From assembly GCA_023525975.1 (NCBI GenBank), contig CM042027.1, positions 11,365,001-11,429,000 on the forward strand: a stretch of 64,000 bases of DNA, in the 5' to 3' direction. The DNA comes from Smallanthus sonchifolius. Lineage: Eukaryota; Streptophyta; Magnoliopsida; Asterales; Asteraceae. A model generated the notes under the pieces. The model had not been told where the DNA came from. It was given only the letters and a program-made list of their open reading frames with translations, and did no database searches. Both the position numbers and the translations under genes were made by a program. Below are positions 1 to 11,857 of the stretch, piece by piece; the stretch's first letter is position 1, and each line of letters begins with the position of its first letter.

Positions 1-2133
1 TAGTGTGCCAAACAACTTGTAATTATCTCAAGGAAACCAATTAAGATTATATTTCTATGTAATTGCTCAAAAATCAACTAAATATGGGGTGATTATGCGT
101 GTAAAATATATATAATTAGAGACACATCAGTTATACAACTCTTATCCAAGAAGAAATAACAATGAACTTTAAAACTATAACAAAAATGTTTTACAACTCC
201 TATCCTAGAAAAAAAACTATGTTTATTTCAAGGATATCAAAACATTTATCAAAGAAAAAATGATAATTATTCTTATAGAAATTTTGATCACTATTCAAAT
301 GAAAGGTTTTATAATCAAAACTTTTATAAACCAACAAGAGTTGTTCCTAAATGGATAAAAGTTGAAAGTTTTTATGCTAACAATCTCAGACCCATGAAAC
401 ATTGGGTACCAAATATATGACTGTCATGGCAACCATATAGGTGTGTCTCAAGAGCAATATACAAGAAGATGAATGGATTGTTGATAATGGATGCACCAAA
501 CATATGAATAAAGAATCATTTAAAGAATATGAGAAATATGATGATGACATTGTTACTTTCGGTGGAAACTCTAAAGGCAAAGTAACCGGTCAGGGTAACA
601 TTTCTCTTGGCAACCTATTATTTACTAATGCTGAGCATGTTGATATCTTGAACTTCAATTTGCTTAGTGTTGGTCAATTATGTGACAATGATCTAAGTGT
701 GACATTTAACATGAATAAATGCATGATATGGAAATATGGTAAAATACTAGTTAGTGGTCATAGAAGAAATTGTCTATATACAGGGCCGTCCTTGGGAAAT
801 TAAGTATCCGACTTGACATAAAAAAATGCCCCAATTCCCCCCTCAATATGCACGTATATAAAAAAAATTCAATAATACGGCGATATTTGTAATTATAATA
901 ATAAAGAAAATTAAACTACCATTGAAAAGTATCTAGTTAGTAGTTACATACCTAAATTAGTCGGGAGGCTCTCCTAGCATTTTGCATCATCAATATTAGT
1001 AGAACCTTGTGGTTGTGGTTTTAAAAAACTTAAGTAAAGCACCGGCTTGAGACTTTCTTAATGCTTCATCTAATTCTTTTTTTGCGGTTCTGATATCTCG
1101 ATGGTTGTTTAGAAGGCATACTTTCTGATTCAAGTATCAAAATTCAAACATTAAAATTCAAATAAAAATCAACAATCAAAACCTAGCAACAAATCCAAAA
1201 TTCACAACAAAATCCATAATTAGTAATTATGTATGAATCAACTGACTTTAAAATCAAAATCCATATATTTTAAAATCAAACCTAATAAATCAAAATAAAT
1301 CAAACCTGTCGTAAACGTGCATTATCAAGAATAAAATAAAACAAAATCCATAATTAGTAATTATGTAAACAACCCAAAGCATTATCAAGAATCAAGAAAT
1401 CAAAATAAATCAAACATGTAGTCTGCGTGCAAACGAACAGCAACAACAACAGCAGCGCTGTGACGCCGTCGTCTGAGAACAACAACAACAGCGACGTCGT
1501 CACCCTGGGAGTCAATCACGTTGTCGTCCAGCGTCCGAACAACGTCTCTTTGTCCAAGCGTCTGTCTGACTTCTTAGCATCGCAGGCATTCACGTAAACT
1601 CGTAATCACGTCTTGGGTTGTGTAATTGGGTTGTGCCATGGGATAAATGGATAAAGATTGGGCCATTTGGGTATTATTGAGTTGGGTATAACTATTAAAT
1701 TGGGTATTATTGAATTGGATTTAAATTAAAAAAAACTTGTCCCTAAATTTTATAAAATTTTACAAAATTTATAAGTTATTTAATTTTTTTATAATATATA
1801 TAATTTTTAAAAAAAATATATGCCCCACTCATAAACATGTCCCGATGACCCGGCACCACCCTCCAAGCCGGTCTTGTCTATATACATGTCACCAAGGTGA
1901 TAATGATGATAGTATATGTCTTGCATCTATACTTGATAACACAATTCTATGGCATAGACGATTAAGACATGCTAATACGAAATTGATTCAAAATATAAAT
2001 AACAAAGAACTCGTTAGAGATACGCATAAGTTGAATTTTGAAAATTATTTTTGTGATGCATGCAAAATAAGAAAATAAGTTCATGTGTCTCATAGAGCTA
2101 AAAACGTGGTGTCGTCTAAAAGAATTTTAGAAC
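1..2133 (+). pseudogene. Broken Ty1/Copia element, gag end to start of integrase
   Basis: This is the left part of a Copia retrotransposon that begins outside the window. Positions 150-420 hold a decayed gag end. 441-780 encode the protease region, recognisable by the D-N-G-C-T-K-H-M motif (a variant of the usual D-S-G) and by the following L-L-S-V-G-Q-L stretch. The reading continues beyond the inserted element at 781-1876 with the GAG-pre-integrase region (W-H-R-R-L-R-H-A-N) and a C-x2-C pair, up to a stop at about 2078. The element resumes at 11056 after the nested Gypsy element. It is dead: stops, an insertion and a missing segment of integrase. Confidence 0.85.
781..1876. mobile_element. 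Non-autonomous hAT-like element inside Copia
   Basis: The insertion lies exactly between two copies of TCTATATA (773-780 and 1877-1884), an 8 bp target duplication as expected for hAT transposons. The left end reads CAGGGCCGTCCTTGGG and the right end, reversed, CAAGACCGGCTTGGAG; the two differ mainly by transitions. Removing the insertion and one duplication restores the Copia reading frame, which fixes the boundaries. No transposase frame is present in the 1096 bp. Confidence 0.8.
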
Positions 2134-2865
2134 TGTTTTGGACAAAAATTAACAAGACTAATTTTATAACCAAACTTAGTTTGTGAGATAGTGTGCTTGT
2201 AAAATCAATGTAAAACAATACAAAAATATAAAGAGTGACACGGTTGTTTACGAGGAAAGCCCTTGATCTTTAGGGATCGCCGACATAAAACCTCGGGAGG
2301 GGACAATCGACACCTGCCTCGTTTCTTCGATAAATGATGAAAATATTACAAGTTTGGAGCAGTTGATGATCGAACTATGTGTTACAAAGTGTTGTCGCTA
2401 AGTGTGTTGTGTGTGTAAATTCCCTAAAGATCATCTTATGCTCTGTTTATATAAATTACATTACATTAAATGAAAGGCTAATATCCCAGAATTATCATAA
2501 TTGGACCGTTACAAGCCTCCTCTTCACGCATATATCCGTTATCTTTAATGCAACCCCGAGTCTTCAGCTAATAGTAATGAGAAATAGTCGTTACCTGCAT
2601 GACCAAGTCAAAACAAAAGCGTAACATTAATTGTTACAACGATAAGTTAATTAGGATATTGAAACATAGTAAGGATCAGGGATACCGATACTTATCTGAG
2701 GATCCGGGATACCAGAGGTAAAAACTGAGGCATAACAATTGTCCCCAAGTTTTTTGACAGTTGTGAAGGTCATTCGGACAGCTGTAACAAACTTTAAAAT
2801 TCAACATTCAAGAAGTTTTGACCGATGTGACTTGACGAATGCGTAGATCTACGTAAAATGACTCT
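2134..2865 (-). repeat. 3' LTR of the Gypsy element
   Basis: This LTR aligns along its whole length with 10323-11055 (732 against 733 bp). On the plus strand it starts TGTTTTGGACAAAAATTAAC; the other copy starts TGTTTTTGGATAAAAACTAA. The end that should read CA has mutated to CT here. A pyrimidine run at 2876-2890 just inside it is the complement of a polypurine tract, as expected next to a 3' LTR. Confidence 0.9.
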
Positions 2866-2929
2866 CGTATTTGATGGTTTTCCCTTTTCCGTTGTTGATT
2901 ACTGATTTCTTTCAGTCCACCGGTTTGCC

Positions 2930-3443
2930 TTATTTTCTTTAACTTAAGTCTGGAAAAACTCCTTTAATTCCAAAAGCTACCCAGAATGACGGTGATTGGA
3001 GTGGGAAATACTTTTTTGTGAAGAGAACATCTATCCCAGGTGGGGATCTTTAGTCACTCCAGTGGGTTAAGAGGGGTAGGATGTAGTCAGGATCCCTGCA
3101 TGTTAGTAGGTATATATATGTATATGTAACCTGTTTTGATGATCCTTGTGTCTTGTACAATCCCAAAGTTTGAGAAGCTAGTTCCTGCAAGGAGCGACAC
3201 AGATAAAAGGATCAAAGCTTTGTCAGAGATACCTGTTGGTGAGAGCTCTTTCCACTTTGAGTCTGTTGTTAGTGAAGCTAGTTTTGCAACCGAGTACTCC
3301 GAAGCCACCATGTCGTCAAGTAAAAATTTGCTTTACTTTTTTACTGAGTTTTATTGACTCTAATTACCTTTTTCTACTTTTGTAGAGATTCAAAGATCTG
3401 GTTCTCATTTTGCTTTGGTTGATCTTGATAGTATTCTTTCTTG
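2930..3443 (+). pseudogene. Antisense reading frame in the 3' region of the Gypsy element
   Basis: On the plus strand, opposite to gag-pol, a protein-like reading runs through about 2940-3054 (it includes W-S-G-K-Y-F-F-V-K-R) and again through 3136-3320. The second part ends at a plausible donor after 3320 (GTAAAAATTT), with an acceptor ending TTTTGTAG near 3385 and a further short exon to a TGA at about 3443. A stop after 3054 breaks the first part. Antisense frames of this kind, sometimes annotated as putative gypsy-type transposon proteins, are known in Tat-lineage elements; the match is from memory of the family and the function is not known. Confidence 0.45.
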
Positions 3444-4786
3444 AGGAGCCATTATTTAAGAAAGAGGCTCTCACACCTGTTATTGCCAAGCCCAGGATCC
3501 CGACACTTCGTACCTAGACGCCAGGAAAAAAGAGGATCTCCGCACCGAATTTGTGGTTTTTTTACTGTTCATGTTGGTACATGTTTAAAAACAATTTTTC
3601 TTTTGTGTTTGGGAATCCCTGCATTGGATAGACAATTTATTTTTCTGATTAATGGTTAAGGATTCGGGTGGATGAGTCTAACTTTTGGATGGAGCCCGAA
3701 TTCTTGATCCTTCTGCACTTTCAATATTAATTAGTAGCTTATGACTATTCGTCATGATTGCAATGCGTTTGGTTTGCTTTGACATGTTCTAGAAGATCTT
3801 CTTAGGCAGTTAAGCCTTGGGATATTCAGAAAAATGGGTTTAGGTATATTTTCAGGATACCGGATCCTTAATGATTATTTATAAATAAAATCTTAGGTTT
3901 TTATCAAACTTTGATTTAGAAAAATATAGATTAGTTCTAATAAATGGTATGGAAGAATACCGATTACAAACATATCATGACTTAGTTATTCAAACTTTGA
4001 ATATTCTTTTAATTGAAAATTAATAAGTAACACATACCTTTGTTGAGAACTAAGCCGGGTAGGTACACATACCAGATTATGACATGGAGTCCAGAATATA
4101 ACAACTGTAAGTTGTCTCTTGTGTATAGTTATTAAACACGTCGTAGACTTAGTAGTTGTACTTCAGGATCTTCATAAGTCTTCAATCCGTTTAAAGATCT
4201 TGAGTCAGCATATTGATGCTAAGTTCTTGGGTTAACTAATAAGTGCTAAATACCTATGACAAGTTAAAATCGTAGGCCAAGCCAGTAACATGGGCCAAGC
4301 CAGATAACGTGGGCCAAGCCAATATTGAGTTAACATGAAAATGTTAAAACCTTAGCTTAACACGTAAGTGTTAAATGCCTGGGAGAAACTTGAGGAATAA
4401 CACGTCTGTTATATCTGTAGGATCCAATATATAGCCAACAATGATGAAATTATCGGCCACTATTACATGGACTGGTCGCACCACCTTGAACTATAATTGG
4501 ATATCGTGCGCTCCTGGCGGGGTGTATTAACCCAATACTTAGAAAGGCGAAAGCCGTTTAAACGTTCGAGGTATTTCAGGATACCCAAACTTAAGAGAGA
4601 TGGCCAATCTCTATCTTCTGTCGGGATCCCTGGAGGTAATTCCTACAAAACAGGAATCCTTGGTGAAGGTGGGTGTTAGCCTGGCTAACACCCCTCCGAC
4701 GCTCAAGTCAGTAACTTGATAGAGAATAATAGAAATTAAAAATAATTATGGAAATAGGACGTACCATTTTAGTTAGAACATAATTT
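3444..4786. other. Non-coding 3' region of the Gypsy element
   Basis: This is about 1.3 kb between integrase and the antisense frame. It is rich in GGATCC-, GGGATAC- and AGGATC-like words that also pepper the coding part of the same element, so it belongs to the element rather than to an insertion. A short direct repeat, GGGCCAAGCCA, occurs at about 4275-4320. I see no convincing reading frame on either strand. Confidence 0.5.
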
Positions 4787-5716
4787 CTAACTTACATAAA
4801 GTAGGTTTTGAGATGGATGGCGTTCCAGGATCTTTGGCAGGATTTCTCTTTCCATAGTAGCCAACCAATACGCACCTTTGCCTACTTCCGAATCAATCAA
4901 GTATGGGCCTTCCCATTTTGGTGCAAGTTTTCTGTCGCTGGGATTGGTTGTATTTTGGAATGCATTTCTCAGTACTAAGTCACCTTCTTGAAATCTTCTG
5001 ATCCTTATGTTTTTGTAGTATGATTTTGCTATCCTCTGCTGATAAGCTGCAATACGAACTTTGGCAAGATCCCTGAGTTCATCCACAGTGTCGAGATCAT
5101 GAGCAAGAGCTTTGTTGTTGGTCCCTGGAGTTTGAAGATTGGTTCTGGCAGTAGGGATAACCATCTCTGTAGGGATCATGGCTTCAGTGCCAAACACCAA
5201 TGAGAATAGAGTTTGACCTGTTGTATTCTTTGTGGTTGTCCTATCTGCCCAAAGTGCAAAAGGTAGCTCTTCAGCCCACCTTCCTTTCTTTGCTCCTAAT
5301 CTCTTCTTGAGGTTATTGATGATGATCTTATTGCTGGATTCCGCCTGTCCATTGGCTTGAGGATGTACAGGGGTGGAGGTTATCATCTTGATTCTCCAAC
5401 TAGCACAGAAGTTAGTTGTTCTTTTGTCGATGAATTGAGAGCCGTTGTCGCACACTATCTCTGTCGGGATCCCAAATCTTGTCAGGACATTGCATTTGAT
5501 GAAGGAGATGATCTCTTTTTCTCTCACTTGGACAAATGCCTCAGCTTCAATCCATTTTGAGAAGTAGTCTGTCATTGCTAGCATAATTTTTTTCCTCCTG
5601 GTGCCTTGGGAAGTTTGCCGACTATATCCATTCCCCATTTCATGAATGGCCATGGAGAGATGATTAGATATAAAGGTTCTGCTGGTTGGTGAAGTATGTT
5701 GCTGTGTCTTTGGCAA
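4787..5716 (-). pseudogene. Gypsy integrase, catalytic core and C-terminal part
   Basis: This frame encodes the integrase core, which joins the element's DNA ends to the host genome. Core motifs are visible: T-D-Y-F-S-K-W-I-E-A near residue 50, V-C-D-N-G-S-Q-F near 88, and the catalytic glutamate in A-N-G-Q-A-E-S-S-N. The C-terminal part contains G-D-L-V-L-R, typical of Gypsy integrases, and the frame ends close to a region without further domains. It overlaps the preceding frame (5578-6237), and the core has to be read by shifting frame near 5580-5600, so this copy is broken. Confidence 0.88.
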
Positions 5717-6480
5717 GCATCACATTTTTTAGAGTAATTCATAACATCTTTCCTCATGGTAGGCCAATAGTATCCCGTCCTCAGGATCTTCGAGAACAGT
5801 GCTCTGCCCTCGGTGTGATTTCCACAGTCACCTTCGTGTATGTCTTTGAGAACTTCAAGTGCTTCAGGATCCTCCAAGCATCTTAAGTATGGACCTGTAA
5901 TAGTATTTCTATACAAGACATCGTATAATATTATAAAAAGATATACCCTCATGCGAAAAGCCTTGGGGTTCTTTTCATCACTTGGGATCTCACCATCCTG
6001 CAAATATTTTTTAACGGGTAGAATCCAGGATCCTTGACTAGCTTTAAGATCCTGAACATCTGCTTCTTCTTCTGTGTTGGATACTTCATTTTTCTTCTCA
6101 ATTGCTGGGCTCAGGATATGTATGATTGGTATTTTAATACCTTCTGGTATTTTAAGAGCCGAAGCAAGGTTTGCTAAGGCATCGGCCTCAGTATTGTCTT
6201 CTCTAGGTACCTGGAGATACCTGATCTTGATATCCATGGCTAATTATAATCCTGCTATTAGCGCCTCATATTCTGTTTCATTATTCGTTGCCTGGAACTC
6301 ACAACTTATGGATTGGGGTATTATGTCCCCTTGTGGCGATTTCAGTATGATACCTAAACCTGTTCCTCTTACATTTGATGCACTGTCAGTGAATAAGGTC
6401 CACTTATCCTTGGATTCTTCCAATTGTTGAACTTTAAGGCCTGCTTCATGTTGAATGTCACTATTGAAATCAGCTACAAA
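5578..6480 (-). pseudogene. Gypsy second RNase H and integrase zinc-binding part
   Basis: Positions 6240-6440 on the minus strand read through T-L-F-T-D-S-A-S-N and N-N-E-T-E-Y-E-A-L-I-A-G-L, the acidic residues of a type I RNase H domain, interrupted by a stop near 6240. The open frame 5578-6237 continues with D-N-T-E-A-D-A-L-A-N-L-A (the end of RNase H) and then the H-x-C-C zinc-binding region of integrase (H-E-G-D-C-G-N-H, C-D-A-C-Q-R-H). Having this domain in addition to the RT-linked RNase H upstream is the main reason to call the element Tat-type. Confidence 0.85.
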
Positions 6481-6492
6481 GTCCGCAAGTGC

Positions 6493-7776
6493 CTAAGACT
6501 TTATTGCCGTTCTAGGTTCATATATGAGGTCATAGGCGCTGAGCTTGACTGACCACTTAGCCATCCTTCCTGACATCTCTGGCTTTCTCAAGACACACTT
6601 AATAGGATAGTTAGTTTTAACATGAATAACATGAGTTTCAAAATAATGTCTGAGTTTAGTTGACGCCATTATTAAGGCTAATATTAACTTTTCTAAACGA
6701 GAGTACCTGGTTTCTGCCGCGAGTAGGATTTTACTTACATAGTATACTGGATGCTGCTGGCCTTCGTGATCCTTGACTAGGACGGAACTCACTGAGTTTC
6801 CGGATACAGCCAAGTATAAGGATAATGGTTCGCCGTCTTCTGGTTTCATCAATAGAGGAGCTGTTGACAAGTATTCCTTCAATTATTGGAGTGTTTGTTC
6901 ATGCTTTTCTTCCCATTCGAATCTCTTGTTCTTCTTTAGGATGTCATATAACTCTTTGCACCTTTATGAGGATCTTGATATGAATCGATTGAATGCTGCT
7001 ACTCTGCCGGTTAGCCTCTGGACATCCTTGGTGTTTGCTGGGGATTTCAAATTGATGATCACTTTGATTTGCTCAGGACTGGCTTCTATTCCTCTTTTGG
7101 TTACCATATAGCCCAAGAACTTTCCTGACCCCACTTTGAAATGGCATTTGGAAGGATTTAGCTTCATGTTATATGGTCCAGGATATCGAATGCGTCTCTG
7201 AGATCCCCGGAGATGATCCTCAGCTTTCTTTGATTTTACCACCATGTCATCTATGTAGACCTCCATGGTGTCCCCTAGTTTCTCTTTGAACATCATGTTC
7301 ACCAACCTTTGGTATATAGCACCAGCATTTTTCAAACCGAAAGGCATAGCAATATAACAATAAATACCTATTGGAGTCATGAAGGCGGTATCCTCCTGAT
7401 CCGAAGGTTCCATCTGGATCTGTTGGAATCCTGATGAAGCATCCATGAATGTCAGCATTTCGTGGCCTGCTGTAGCGTCAATCATTGAGTCTATGTGTGG
7501 TAGTGGAAAAGGATCTTTGGGATACGCTTTGTTCAAGTCAGTGAAGTCTACACAGACTCTCCATTTCCCATTATTCTTCTGGACCACCACCACATTAGCT
7601 AGCCACCTTAGGAATTTTACTTCCCTTATCATTCCTGCTTTCAATAGTATCTCAACCTCTTCCTGGATAATTGCATTCCTTTCTAATGCAAACTTTCTCC
7701 TCTTTTGGTGTATTGGCCTGAAACTATTATCAACACCCAATTTATGTGTAATAATATCTTTAGAGATACCTGTCAT
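6493..7776 (-). pseudogene. Gypsy reverse transcriptase and RT-linked RNase H
   Basis: The frame 6964-7776 carries the reverse transcriptase fingers and palm: W-R-V-C-V-D-F-T-D-L-N-K-A-Y-P, F-M-D-A-S-S-G-F and the catalytic Y-I-D-D-M-V-V-K-S. After a stop and frame break near 6880-6963 the frame 6493-6882 gives the RNase H connected to RT, with Y-V-S-K near its middle. The breaks and a degenerate stretch after Y-I-D-D show that this copy is no longer functional. Confidence 0.9.
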
Positions 7777-7799
7777 GTCTTTATGTTTCTAGTCAAAGG

Positions 7800-8480
7800 T
7801 TGAAGTTCTGCTTTTTAGTAACTCTATAAGATTCTGCTCAATATCCTTGGGGATATTGGTTCCAACAAGCACCTTGACGTCATGATCCTCCGTATTTAGG
7901 GATACTTCTTTAACATCTTGCTCTTTGGTTTGTAGTACGTCTCGGGCTTGTTTATTTAATTTCTATGCTTGCCTGGTCTTGATGGAGGATTTCATCGAAG
8001 AAGTGTAGCAATCCTTTGCGTTTTGTTGATCACTGTTGATCTTCACTACTCCTCAAGGGGTTGGCATCTTGACACATTGATGGTATGTTGAAGGCACTGC
8101 CTTCATATCGTGTATCCAAGGCCTCCCTAGAATGATATTATAGCAAGATAAAGAATCTATTATGCAAAACTTTTGTATAGTTTTACCCCTTCGATATATA
8201 TCAGTAGCTTTATCTCTCCGACCGTGTTTTTGACTTCTTCGCTGAATCCTACCAGTACCGGTGACTTGGAAATAATTTCAGAATCCGGGATCCCCATTCT
8301 TTTAAGAACTTCATGCTGAATGATGTTCACTGAGCTTCCTCCGTCAATCAGTATCCTTCAGATGAAGTGATTAGCAATATACAGAGTGATCACTAGTCCA
8401 TCATGATGAGGATCCTGCACGTTATCTCTGTCATCTTCATCGAAAGAGATCACTTTTTCTTTAGTCAAGCTGGAGGTTCT
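7800..8480 (-). pseudogene. Gypsy aspartic protease region
   Basis: No long open frame survives, but reading the minus strand at about 8320-8365 gives L-I-D-G-G-S-S-V-N-I-I, the active-site loop of a Tat/Gypsy aspartic protease (D-G-G-S-S in place of D-T/S-G). It lies in the expected place between the gag end and reverse transcriptase. Stops before and after it show decay. Confidence 0.75.
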
Positions 8481-8498
8481 GATAGGCTTGTCCCATTT

Positions 8499-10184
8499 TT
8501 ATGTCTTTGCTTCTTTGGCATTTCTTTTTGCTGCAGAGTAAGAAGTACCACAAATATCATATCCACCGGATACAAAACCTATTACCTTGGCATCTGGCGG
8601 CGGGGATTTTGCTCTATGCGAGATCCTGTCATGATCCTTAGTCTTGTTCTTTCCTTTGCCTAGGAATTCTTTGAGATACCACTTGCTTAAGAGATAACTT
8701 ATCTCTTTGCGCAGAGCATTACAATCTTCGGTCACATGGTCAAAGTCCTCATGGAAAGCACACCATTTAGACTTGTCATTCCATCCGATATTCTTCTCAA
8801 ATTTACGGGGCCACCTAGCTTTATCTCCAAGATCCTACATGGCATATAACAAACCAGTTGTGTCTAGTGAAAAACAATATTCAGATAACTTAGGATATTC
8901 TTCCTCTTCCTCTTCATCTTCCACAACGTTAATCCTGTGATTTTCAGGCTTAGAATATTGCTTGGATCTGTACGACTTGAAGGGAGCGGACTCAGCCTTT
9001 CGATTGGGATGATTGTAACTAGTTGGATCATCTATTCGTTGCTGAATCTTTTTATCATCCTCGAGCCTTATGAACCTCAGTGTCCGATTCCTGACTTCAA
9101 CAAGATTCCTACAAGGATTCATGACAAGGTCTTCATAGAATTGAGAATCCTTCTTCAGTCCCATCTTGAATGCCTGGACTGCAGTGGCAACATCAAGGTT
9201 CGGGATATCCAGGGATTCCCGACCGAACTTGCTGACATAATCTCGGAGGGATTCTCCGGGATTCTGAGTTATTCTGTATAAGTCACTTGTTAATCTTTCG
9301 AATGTTCTACTGCAAGAAAATTGGTTATTAAAAAATTTGATAAAATGAGCAAATGAAGATATTGAATAAGGTGGAACATTAAGTAGCCATTTTAAGGCTG
9401 ATCCTGTTAAGGTAGAACCGAAGCCCTTGCATAGGCAAGCTTCTTTCAAGTCCAAAGGAATGGGGTTTATCTCCATTCTCTCCCTGTATTGCGCGACATG
9501 CTCCTCAGGATCCGTAGTTCCATCATACAGCTTCATGTTAGGAGTTTGGAAGCGTTTTGGGATTTCAACATCACATATCGATGGAGCGAATCTCGAGATC
9601 CTGTGACTGCTTAAGGATATCTCCGATATAGGTTGGACAACACCTGGTACACTGGAGATCATCTCCCTTAACATCTTCAGTTCCTTAGCCATGGATGGAG
9701 TGATTCCTGTATCATGCACAGATTCGTTAGTGTTTGAAAATTGATTAAAGGTGATACCAATATCAGGATTTCTGAATGATGATCCCGGAGTAAATCCAAG
9801 ATCCAGATTGGTAGTAACTTTGACAGCCGAAGTCGGGCCAACCGTAGTGATTCCAGTTTGCATGGGAAGAAAGTCTCCTTTATGGATTTCTGAGGATCCC
9901 GAATAATTGAAATCCAAGATCCTTGGTTGCAGCGGAGTTATCACTTCCACTGGTTTCTTTGATTCTTTGACCTTCTCAAGCTCCCTGAACAACATTTGGT
10001 TAGTTTTCCTCTGCTGCTCCATTTGTTGTTTCATCTCCGAGAATAGATCGAGGATATCATTGTTTGATACGATCACAGGTGTACCTGCAGGTATTCCGGA
10101 TCCTGAAAAACCCACAGAAGTAGTTTTCTTCGGCAGATTATCATTCTTTTTCTGGAATGACGGAGGAGGAATAGGGTTATTCAA
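8499..10184 (-). pseudogene. Gypsy gag, interrupted by one in-frame amber stop
   Basis: The open part 8835-10184 (449 codons) contains the retrotransposon gag domain around residues 220-380, including the F-x-x-Q-F and L-x-x-I-x-Q-x-x-x-E-S-L-R-x-Y-V-x-R/K-F type stretch. A single TAG at 8835 stops it; the same frame then continues to 8499 through a region with C-x-F-H, H-V-T-E-D-C, the usual Gypsy zinc-knuckle-like end. Upstream of gag, 10185-10322 is the untranslated leader. Confidence 0.85.
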
Positions 10185-10300
10185 CCCAGAGCTTGAAGAT
10201 GGAGCAGAAACAGAAACATTTTTAGATTAGGACGACATTTTTGAAAGATAGTGATTGAACACAATTTTTCGCAAAGATTTTAAGATAAAAAAGCACCACT

Positions 10301-10320
10301 TGCCCCACAGTGGGCGCCAA
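10301..10320 (-). other. Primer-binding site of the Gypsy element
   Basis: Directly inside the 5' LTR the minus strand reads TTGGCGCCCACTGTGGGGCA. The TGGCGCC start and its place 2-3 bases from the LTR end are as expected for a tRNA primer site in this type of element. I did not identify the tRNA. Confidence 0.7.
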
Positions 10321-10322
10321 AT

Positions 10323-11055
10323 TGTTTTTGGATAAAAACTAACAAGACTAATTTTGTAATCAAACTTAGTTTGTGAGGTAGTGTGCTTGTAAAATCAATG
10401 TAAAACAATACAAAAATATAAAGAGTGACACCGTTGTTTACGAGGAAAGCCCTTGATCTTTAGGGATCGCCGGCATAAAACCTCGGGAGGTGACAATCGA
10501 CACCTGCCTCGTTTCTTCGATAAATGATGAAAATATTACAAGTTTGGAGCAGTAGATGATCGAACTATGTGTTACAAAGTGTTGTCACTAAGTGTGTTGT
10601 GTGTGTATGTTCCCTAAAGATCATCTTATACTCTTTTTATATAAATTACATTACATTAAATGAAAGGCTAATATCCTGGAATTATCATAATTGGACCGTT
10701 ACAAGCCTCCTCTTCATGCATATATCCGTTATCTTTAATGCAGTCCCAAGTCTTCAGCTAATAGTAATGAGAAATAGTCGTTACCTGCATGACCAAGTCA
10801 AAACAAACGCGTAACATTAATTGTTACAACGGTATGTTAATTAGGATACTGAAACATAGTAAGGATCAGGGATACCGATACTTATCTGAGGATTCGGGAT
10901 ACCAGAGGTAAAAACTGAGGCATAACAATTGTCCCCAAGTTTTTTGACAGTTGTAAAGGTCATTCGGACAGCTGTAAAAAACTTTAAAATTCAATATTCA
11001 AGAAGTTTTGACCGATGTGACTTGACGAGTGCGTAGATCTAGGTAAAATGACTCA
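10323..11055 (-). repeat. 5' LTR of the Gypsy element
   Basis: This is the partner of 2134-2865. Read on the plus strand it begins TG and ends CA (11054-11055), so on the minus strand it begins TGAGTCATTTTAC. It keeps the intact TG/CA ends that the other copy has lost at one side. Confidence 0.9.
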
Positions 11056-11355
11056 AAACCAGTAGGGTTGTATGATTGTTTCAATTCGTACCGACCATGG
11101 TACAGAATTATGATGAAATGCAATTTGGAGCCTTTTGTGATGAGTATGAAATATCCCATAACTCCTCGGCTCCTCGAACACCTCAATCTAATGGGGTTGT
11201 TGAGAGGAAGAACCGAACATTACAAGAGATGAGTTGAACAATGCTTGTTGAGCAATCGATTACACAAAAGTTTTGGTGTGACGCCGTAGCAACCGCAACT
11301 TATATCCTAAATAGAATCTTAGTTAGACCTATGTTAGACAAAACACCATATAAAA
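11056..11355 (+). pseudogene. Copia integrase core remnant
   Basis: This continues the element at 1-2133 after the Gypsy insertion. The translated pieces include I-V-S-I-R-T-D-H-G-T-E, then in another frame a stretch up to V-V-E-R-K-N-R-T-L-Q, the second half of a Copia integrase core. Frameshifts and stops are present. Compared with the usual order of the domain, roughly 50 codons between the break at 2133 and this point are missing. Confidence 0.8.
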
Positions 11356-11857
11356 ATATTCACGGGGGTCAGCGTAAAAATTTATGAGGGTCGTCGGATT
11401 AGATAGTATATGTAACAAATAAGTTTTATTTTTCATGGGTGTCAAGCGACCCACTTTTCAAAGAGTGGGTACGCCAATGATGGGGGAGAAGATATAACCG
11501 TTAGAATAACATCCAAAAGATAAAAGTAATTGCTGACTTTTAACGCTGACCGGATTTTATGGTCATGATTGATTATGACATTTGTCACACTCACTACTGT
11601 CATAAGTATATATAACGCGCGTATGGGTCTTTTACTTGCTTCAACACATAATGGTCTTACGTTTCTTGTTATTTAATATACATCAAGGCTTTCAATTATT
11701 AAACTGCTCCGGCTAGTTGAACCAGCAGACTAATTAGCTGGTTTGATATCCGGTCTGGTTTTCAAACTATTGATATTTCTTAGAAACAATTTCACAAACA
11801 TGATTATATAATTATTTTTTTGTTTTCTAAATATAAATACATGAATCATGAATGTGT
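11356..11857. other. Unassigned repeat-like spacer downstream of alpha-CA
   Basis: The Copia similarity ends near 11355. What follows (GGGTCAGCG, GGGTCGTCG, a GTCAAGCGACCC stretch) looks repetitive but I cannot assign it. A TATATATAAC word at about 11609 followed by a C/T-rich run could be an LTR promoter remnant; no ends were found. Confidence 0.3.

Larger units (their letters stand above)
2134..11055 (-). mobile_element. Ty3/Gypsy retrotransposon, Tat-type, degenerate
   Basis: This is a nearly full-length element on the minus strand: LTRs at 10323-11055 (5') and 2134-2865 (3'), a primer-binding site next to the 5' LTR, gag, protease, reverse transcriptase, RNase H, a second RNase H and integrase in that order, then about 1.9 kb before the 3' LTR. 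The extra RNase H after the RT-linked one and the long 3' region are known marks of the Tat lineage. The frames carry several stops and shifts, so it is not autonomous. The two LTRs differ by about 3 bases per 100 where I compared them, which suggests a fairly recent insertion. The flanks do not show a clean 5 bp duplication. Confidence 0.9.

Noticed and set aside
4497..4679. 60-codon frame in the Gypsy 3' region
   Set aside because: No likeness to any retroelement protein, and it is made of the GGATCC/GGGATCC-type words common in this element.
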